From the NCBI RefSeq assembly GCF_002860345.1, contig NZ_NMYC01000001.1:867397-931396 (forward strand): 64,000 nt of DNA. The letters run 5' to 3'. The translations under genes and the position numbers were made by a program. Under the pieces are notes generated by a model, which did no database searches, had not been told where the DNA came from, and saw nothing but the letters and a program-made list of their open reading frames with translations. Positions 59,601 through 64,000 of this stretch are shown one piece after another; the stretch's first letter is position 1; each line of letters starts with the position of its first letter. The DNA comes from Bifidobacterium anseris. GTDB lineage: Bacteria > Actinomycetota > Actinomycetes > Actinomycetales > Bifidobacteriaceae.

Positions 59601-62314
59601 CGAAGGCAAGCAACATCATCCACGCACGCACCTACGCGCTCACCGGCTTGCAGAAGGACGTGTCCAGCGACGTGGACGGCCGTTGGGGCACCGGCTTGGA
59701 CAAGGACAAGGACGGTTCAATCGACGAGACCCAGTCCATCATCGTCCCCACGAGCGGCACCTACAAGTACCGCATCCGCATGGAGAACGCGGACGGTGAG
59801 AGGCTGAAGAACATCGTGTTCTACGATGATCTGGAGGCTTACAAGCCCACGGCGGACAAGCCCGACCATGGTGACAGGCAGTGGGAAGGCTCCTTCCTCG
59901 GAGTGGACGTGGAAGCATTGAGACGCAAGGGCATCGAACCAACCGTGTATTACGCGACCCGCCATGTCGATCTGACCCAATACAAGGACGACGGCGAGAC
60001 CGTGCATCTTCCCGACCTGAACGACACCGGCGTGTGGACGACAAGCATGCCCGCCAATCCCGCCGAAGTCAAGGCAATCGCCGTGGATTGCAGACACCAG
60101 AGTGACGGGAGCGAATTCGTGCTTGACGCCAACCAGTCCGTCCAGTTCACCATCCGCATGCGCGCCCCCGACTCCGACACGGCAAGACAGGCGATCGAAG
60201 CCAAGGCGCACGCCTACAACAACGTGTACATGTCCAGCACGCATTTCACCTCCGGCGGGCAGGAATCCAACCATTACATCCATCAGGACTACACGAAACT
60301 CGGCTTGGAACCGTACAACCTGAACGTGAACAAGATGTGGGACGATGACGACGATCGTGACGGTCTGCGCACGCCGAACGTGACCATGCAACTGCTGCGC
60401 AACGGCGAACCGTATGGCGAGCCGGTGACGTTGGACAACGGCAACGATTGGACGCACCGATACGAGTATCTACCCAAGACCTTGCCGAACGGTGACATGA
60501 TCGAATGGACACTGCGCGAAGAGCCGGTTCCCAATGGATATCAAGTGTCGAACACGGTGAAACAGGATGGCAATACAGCCACCATCACCGCCACGAACCG
60601 GCACGAACCGGATCGTGTCAACATCGAAGGCGTCAAGACATGGGAAAATGAGACCGATCCGAACACCCGGCCGACAAGCATCACCGTCTGGCTCAAGCAG
60701 GACGGCAAGCGCATCAAGTCACAGACCGTCCATGCGGACACGAACGGCAACTGGCACTACCAGTTCGTAAACCTGTTGAAGAACCATCGCGTGGATGGCA
60801 AGACCGTCGCATACGTGTACGAGGTCGAAGAGGAGTACACGGAAGGCTACACCCCCACATACACGGCGGAAGGCATCGTCAACACGTACTACCCGTATGG
60901 CGACATCACCTTGACCAAACGCGCCACCGACACGACCGACGCCAGCAAGGACACGCCGTTCACGTTCGAACTGACCCTGCGCAAGAAGATCGGCACCGGC
61001 ACGGACGGCACACCCATCTACGAGTATGCGACCGGCCGATACGAGTGGACGAGCAGCCGTGGCGATCGCAAGGGCACCATCGAAAACGGGGGAACCGTGA
61101 CCATCCGTGACGGTGAGACCATCACTGTGCATAAGGTGCCGTCCAGCTTCGAATACGTGTGGGTCGAACGCGACACGAATGGCTTCCAGATCGGCAGCAG
61201 CACCGGAATGAGCGGTACGGTCACATCCGGCGGCAACCATGCGGCCGAAGTCGAAAACGTGTACACCACCATCGGCTCGGCACAGTTGGAAGCCAAGAAG
61301 ACCCTTAAGGGCCGCGACCTTCGCGCCAACCAGTTCCGTTTCGAGGTCATGGACGAGGCCGGCGATGTCATCCGTTCGGCCACCAACGACAAGAACGGGA
61401 AAGTCCAGTTCAGCCAGATCGGCTACACGAACGAGGACGTGGGACGCACCTACACGTACACGATCCGTGAGGTGAACGCCAACCGTCCCGGATACACGTA
61501 CAGCACAGCGACCTATGAGGCAACTGTCACGGTCGTGGATAACGGCGACGGCACAATCACCGCCATACCCACCTATCGGGTCAAGGACGGTGAGAACGTG
61601 AACCTGCCGGAGTTCAGGAACGAATACCATGCATCCGGCACGGTGAACCTGACCGCAGCGAAACAGTTCATCGGCGGCGACCTGTCCAAGAAGCGGTTCA
61701 CGTTCGAACTCGTGGACGCGGCAGGCAACATCGTCTCCACCGCCACCACCGACACGAACGGCGAAGCCCGATTCCCCGCCCTGTCCTACACGGAGAAGAA
61801 CGTCGGCCAGACACTGACCTACACGGTTCGAGAACAGGTCGATACCGCGGACAAGAGCATCATCTGGGACAACCACGAGGAAACCGTCACCGTGACTGTG
61901 ACGGACAACGGCGACGGCTCGTTGAACATCGCACAACAGTTCAGCAACCCGTCCCAGCCGCTCGTGTGGACGAACCAAGCAGCGAACGGCGGCCTGAAGG
62001 TGGTCAAGAACATCACGGATGACGAACAGACCGTGGCCCGCAGGGACACGCAATTCCCTGTAGAGATCGTGTTCAACGCGCCGAGGGGGGCGAGCCTGCC
62101 CGGCAAGCTGACCGTGAAGACCTCGACCCCGGTGTGGAAGAATCCTGAGGCCACCGACCTTGAAATCGACCACATGGACGAAACCACCAGCGAGATCGAA
62201 GTCAAGAACAACCGCATCCGCATCACGGTTCCCGCCGAAGGCTGGATCGAGATCATCGACCAACTGCCGGGCGGCACCACCTACATGGTTTCCGAAGTCG
62301 CTTCGATCGACTGA
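56612..62314 (+). CDS. Large pilus-tip/adhesin-like surface protein with Cna-B and Spy0128 domains, no LPxTG
   Basis: 1900 residues from ATG 56612 (AAAGGTAGG upstream). Signal peptide MRKRVFKALTALTVAFGLLM... ends near residue 27. Residues 30-1230 are a large adhesive region without clear family. Then come two Cna-B-like domains (about 1237-1330 and 1336-1430), a DUF7601-like domain (about 1430-1550), two Spy0128/FctA-type isopeptide pilin domains (about 1555-1675 and 1675-1790; AKKTLKGRDLRANQFRFEV and AAKQFIGGDLSKKRFTFEL) and a last partial DUF7601-like domain. The protein stops at TTYMVSEVASID without LPxTG, hydrophobic helix or basic tail. By position it should be the tip or accessory pilin, but its missing anchor suggests truncation or non-covalent attachment. 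Confidence 0.88.
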   Translation: MRKRVFKALTALTVAFGLLMPTSAYATGSNMLHTVKANTTITTADQMLKADNKATTQGDGEHMITGDDLAKQSEQDTKLDGVVGEYKPTQAEPLPQERYSGWPLIGGLLNRLFVTDRNVGKTAINADGEDDRPTLDGTTIEKITAKWLDTSEKTLVKQPSTNTGLTFGARVDFSVSGQHQYEPGDVRFTIPLNIFKDRFGKDEGRIDISVPEDPAKGAVLTYKRVDDKIVISNAQTIPAAYQGYFEVYWDDVVPAEVVSGALSAEFGAVIEVTTHEGNEISKTSNLIDAKIITDEKISSATKRSSGVVTSKPSGFTMPAGLNPDDYYYVDWYSYAYISGNQYFTVDVEDTPAFNEIIDPDKPDTPDNRYADGIIVGTTIPNATVSADRKSLTAKNVTNGAVYRNNGTNFFYHTYCAYPKEQFAYDYDKNGQPSGPVNIKQVKNNVNYTLITADSLTQRGDGGSDPSSEEYRKNRVTSTNAVATDVYREYPWSVPTGHFISYKSGVSSNGDYSYLGASGHIGQYPYVLNRLAKGQDVDLTYNVGTHNYPYPWTCDESQPPVQNPTDGTWSRGGCAIIGSEHYGKLPVRVTNFDGGIYFNELNNAGGDKLTADDYEFTKIRVLTPRMYSYGGSINYGWNYRTDSTVARPAQEYHARSGEGEWVHYATVTWGDDGLAATPTVTAHNGATANGATITFPQGARLTEWKCEYETAAAGILTGALATIRFRATDKVVKTVQDLMANSDTNRYTDVRNTAGETITQVQGAASGNPTTVTLYSDRTQGVDRLSSAAQSVWMTKTGTPQPQGQADKIAKQVRVNYSATVTVVTNQTSKNDYEEVMADHVLPLDESGTYYDLLPLGFRLNANSVSAPGLKSFRTVDNWRGSGRTMLIVTVDNNTAPQWVPRYEGAYSDKDYRWGQRHSVTFDGYYTWNEMKDIDIKLDNHIAYASAAPYLGTVNGMKGEPDNPDAGNNTYSKDATAGVADLMTGLVDGNDNPSVVYAKASNIIHARTYALTGLQKDVSSDVDGRWGTGLDKDKDGSIDETQSIIVPTSGTYKYRIRMENADGERLKNIVFYDDLEAYKPTADKPDHGDRQWEGSFLGVDVEALRRKGIEPTVYYATRHVDLTQYKDDGETVHLPDLNDTGVWTTSMPANPAEVKAIAVDCRHQSDGSEFVLDANQSVQFTIRMRAPDSDTARQAIEAKAHAYNNVYMSSTHFTSGGQESNHYIHQDYTKLGLEPYNLNVNKMWDDDDDRDGLRTPNVTMQLLRNGEPYGEPVTLDNGNDWTHRYEYLPKTLPNGDMIEWTLREEPVPNGYQVSNTVKQDGNTATITATNRHEPDRVNIEGVKTWENETDPNTRPTSITVWLKQDGKRIKSQTVHADTNGNWHYQFVNLLKNHRVDGKTVAYVYEVEEEYTEGYTPTYTAEGIVNTYYPYGDITLTKRATDTTDASKDTPFTFELTLRKKIGTGTDGTPIYEYATGRYEWTSSRGDRKGTIENGGTVTIRDGETITVHKVPSSFEYVWVERDTNGFQIGSSTGMSGTVTSGGNHAAEVENVYTTIGSAQLEAKKTLKGRDLRANQFRFEVMDEAGDVIRSATNDKNGKVQFSQIGYTNEDVGRTYTYTIREVNANRPGYTYSTATYEATVTVVDNGDGTITAIPTYRVKDGENVNLPEFRNEYHASGTVNLTAAKQFIGGDLSKKRFTFELVDAAGNIVSTATTDTNGEARFPALSYTEKNVGQTLTYTVREQVDTADKSIIWDNHEETVTVTVTDNGDGSLNIAQQFSNPSQPLVWTNQAANGGLKVVKNITDDEQTVARRDTQFPVEIVFNAPRGASLPGKLTVKTSTPVWKNPEATDLEIDHMDETTSEIEVKNNRIRITVPAEGWIEIIDQLPGGTTYMVSEVASID

Positions 62315-62319
62315 CACGG

Positions 62320-62342
62320 GTGCCGGGGCTCCGCCCCGGCAC
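62320..62342 (+). terminator. Hairpin after the large pilus protein gene
   Basis: 9-bp stem (GTGCCGGGG with its complement) and 5-nt loop six bases past the stop; followed by a C-rich, not T-rich, run. Confidence 0.5.
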
Positions 62343-62416
62343 TCCCCTCCCCCACCACATTCACACAACACACAACAACTCGTTGATCGGAACAGAACGA
62401 GAGGAAGAGGAGCATC

Positions 62417-64000
62417 ATGGTACGCGCACTGATTGCACTTGTCATGGGACTTACGGTGATGATGCCGGGTATTCCCATGACCACTTCGCAATGGTTGGGC
62501 CGAGTGTCGAGCATGGGCGCGAACACGGACAGTGAACAGTCCAAGGTTCACGAGATCAAGCGAGACACCGGCATCACGCAGACACTGGTGGAATACGAGC
62601 CGACCGTCAAACCAGCAGTGAATGATACAACCACGGAGAACAGGGTTATCCCGGTTGAGGACACTAAACAAGCCGACGAAACACCCCTGCCCGAAGCCGC
62701 CGCAACTGCCGACGAGCCAGCCGATGGAGGGTATACGGAGGAGGACGGTTGGACTGTCAACGAGGCAACCGTCACCTATCAGTCCGGTGACACCTATGCG
62801 TTCGATGATGGCAGCCACGAGAACAAGGTGAAATACCGTAGCGCATGGAAAGGCAATCCCGAAACCAAATACGCACACACCCGCAACGTGAACGATGACG
62901 GCGTGCAATCCGGCACATATGGCAATAATGTGGTATCGACTCAAGTCGTCACGATACCCAATGCGACAAGTCTTAATGTGTCCCTCACTTACCAGACCGA
63001 AAACAACATGTATGACTGGGTGTGCGCCTATCAAGGCGTTGGAGGAAAGGAGAGTTGCGATGCATCACTGACCGGCAAACTCGGTGGCACCAGTAAGCAG
63101 ACCAAGATATTCACAGTGGACGGGGACACGGTGACTTTCTGGTTCCGGGCAAATAATTCGAACGATAATTATTACGGATATCATGCCACCGTCACCGGTG
63201 AAAGCATGATCGTGCATAACACCATCCTTGACGGAACAGTGAGAACACCTGTCATACCGGAAGATGATTCAGGTAATGCGTTTCTGGGGTGGAAGCCGAA
63301 TCCGGAAACCATGCCGATCATGGTTGATATGACCACGGAAGCGGTCTATGGGCAATGGCGTGAATGGGGTACATGCTTGTGGAGCGTGGATGAGGATGGT
63401 GTGCTTCGTATTCGCCCCAAGTCGGGCGATAGCGGTGAACTGGGTTCCACGAATGGCCGTGTGAGTGGAGCTCCTTGGTACGGAAGGAATGTGACGCGCA
63501 TCGAGTCTCAAGGTACGATCATCCTGAATCAGGATTCAAGTTATCTGTTTTATGGGCAAAGATCCCTTGCATCCCTGTCCGCCCTCGCCAAATGGGACGT
63601 GAGCCAAGTCACCGACATGGACGGCCTGTTCTCCAACTGCACGAGCCTGTCCGACCTGTCCGCCCTCGCCAAATGGGACGTGAGCCAAGTCACCGACATG
63701 AGCGCCCTGTTCTCCAACTGCACGAGCCTGTCCGACCTGTCCGCCCTCGCCGCCTGGGACGTGAGCCAAGTCACCAACATGTACTCCCTGTTCTCCAACT
63801 GCTCGAGCCTGTCCGACCTGTCCGCCCTCGCCAAATGGGACGTGAGCCGCGTCACCAACATGAGCTCCCTGTTCTCCAACTGCTCGAGCCTGTCCGACCT
63901 GTCCGGCCTCGCCAAATGGGACGTGGGCCAAGTCACCAACATGAGCGCCCTGTTCTCCAACTGCTCGAGCCTGTCCGACCTGTCCGGCCTCGCCAAATGG
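62417..64000 (+). CDS. DUF285/BspA-like repeat surface protein, 5' part
   Basis: At least 528 residues; the frame is open to the window edge. A GAGGAAGAGGAGC stretch precedes ATG 62417. An N-terminal hydrophobic stretch (ALIALVMGLTVMMPGIPM) is a likely signal peptide; residues 30-110 are acidic. A beta-rich domain with one Cys pair follows (about 190-220), then an InlB-type segment FLGWKPNPETMPIMVDM, and from about residue 385 tandem 27-residue repeats LSALAKWDVSQVTDM plus LFSNCTSLSD typical of DUF285 (BspA-like) proteins, which form solenoids and often bind host or food ligands. The C-terminus, including any anchor, is outside the window. Confidence 0.85.
   Translation, partial: MVRALIALVMGLTVMMPGIPMTTSQWLGRVSSMGANTDSEQSKVHEIKRDTGITQTLVEYEPTVKPAVNDTTTENRVIPVEDTKQADETPLPEAAATADEPADGGYTEEDGWTVNEATVTYQSGDTYAFDDGSHENKVKYRSAWKGNPETKYAHTRNVNDDGVQSGTYGNNVVSTQVVTIPNATSLNVSLTYQTENNMYDWVCAYQGVGGKESCDASLTGKLGGTSKQTKIFTVDGDTVTFWFRANNSNDNYYGYHATVTGESMIVHNTILDGTVRTPVIPEDDSGNAFLGWKPNPETMPIMVDMTTEAVYGQWREWGTCLWSVDEDGVLRIRPKSGDSGELGSTNGRVSGAPWYGRNVTRIESQGTIILNQDSSYLFYGQRSLASLSALAKWDVSQVTDMDGLFSNCTSLSDLSALAKWDVSQVTDMSALFSNCTSLSDLSALAAWDVSQVTNMYSLFSNCSSLSDLSALAKWDVSRVTNMSSLFSNCSSLSDLSGLAKWDVGQVTNMSALFSNCSSLSDLSGLAKW
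63574..64000 (+). repeat. 81-bp coding tandem repeats in the BspA-like gene
   Basis: Equivalent Trp codons recur every 81 bp (the preceding AAA or GCC codon at 63590, 63671, 63752, 63833, 63914 and 63995). The copies are nearly identical at DNA level, differing mainly at a few variable codons, which shows recent duplication or gene conversion. The array continues past the window. Confidence 0.9.

Noticed and set aside
62085-62090. G-tract as phase-variation switch in the large pilus gene
   Set aside because: Only six Gs; shifted frames downstream give no anchor signal and end in low-quality sequence, so there is no evidence of switching.
60719-63034. Open frame of about 770 codons on the minus strand
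   Set aside because: Antisense to the large pilus protein; the long frame results from codon bias in the real gene.

Overview
The window is GC-rich chromosomal DNA that reads as an actinobacterium, most probably a Bifidobacterium. The reasons are the gene set and order (purE-purK, dnaG-dgt-alr, luxS, then recQ-metB-cysK-like, an opp cluster, glmS), the tRNA style, and the many genes that start directly behind a -10 box with no Shine-Dalgarno sequence. The genus is an inference; the species cannot be fixed from the sequence alone.

Layout. 1-8.8 kb: the 3' end of an esterase gene, a large MprF-like membrane aminoacyl-lipid synthase, a Zur/Fur-type repressor, purE-purK, a divergent Dxs-like enzyme and an MDR oxidoreductase. 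8.8-16.7 kb: tRNA-Arg(TCT), an intergenic 53-bp tandem array, an SLC13/ArsB-like transporter, then dnaG, dgt, alr and a GNAT gene on the minus strand, followed by luxS. 17-23 kb: a glycerol-dehydrogenase-family enzyme, a DUF1295 membrane protein, an orphan HipA-like kinase, a membrane coiled-coil/OB-fold protein and a GNAT protein, with two more 53-bp-period arrays between genes. 23-31.2 kb: an accessory island with a Panacea-domain antitoxin/Doc-type toxin pair, an AT-rich PIN-like gene, a convergent type II restriction-modification pair (C5 methyltransferase and MvaI/BcnI-type nuclease), broken antitoxin and other remnants, and a stand-alone Fic protein. 31-38.9 kb: an AlkD-type repair protein, two GNAT genes, a 40-residue small protein, a MITE-like inverted repeat, two tandem arrays in front of recQ, then metB and a cystathionine beta-synthase/cysteine synthase gene. 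39.3-50.3 kb: a five-gene oligopeptide ABC transporter, coaX, an orphan sugar-type binding lipoprotein, a small membrane protein, an RluA-type pseudouridine synthase and glmS. 50.7-64 kb: a truncated small gene, two adjacent insertion sequences (one with a nonsense-mutated transposase), and a sortase-dependent pilus operon (LPQTG pilin, class C sortase, a 1900-residue Cna-B/Spy0128 protein without a cell-wall anchor) followed by the start of a DUF285/BspA-like repeat protein that runs off the end.

How it fits together. Most of the window is housekeeping: purine synthesis, isoprenoid precursor, DNA priming and nucleotide pools, cell-wall precursors (alr, glmS), CoA synthesis, and the activated-methyl and transsulfuration branch (luxS, metB, CBS-type enzyme). 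Accessory DNA is concentrated at 23-31 kb (toxin-antitoxin and restriction genes) and 50.7-64 kb (IS elements and surface structures). The signals that ordinary annotation would miss are the three arrays that share a 53-bp period, the 23-bp and 11-bp arrays upstream of recQ, the SD-preceded small ORFs, the IS1249-like element that sits just downstream of the probable pilus promoter, and the truncated-looking end of the large pilus protein.
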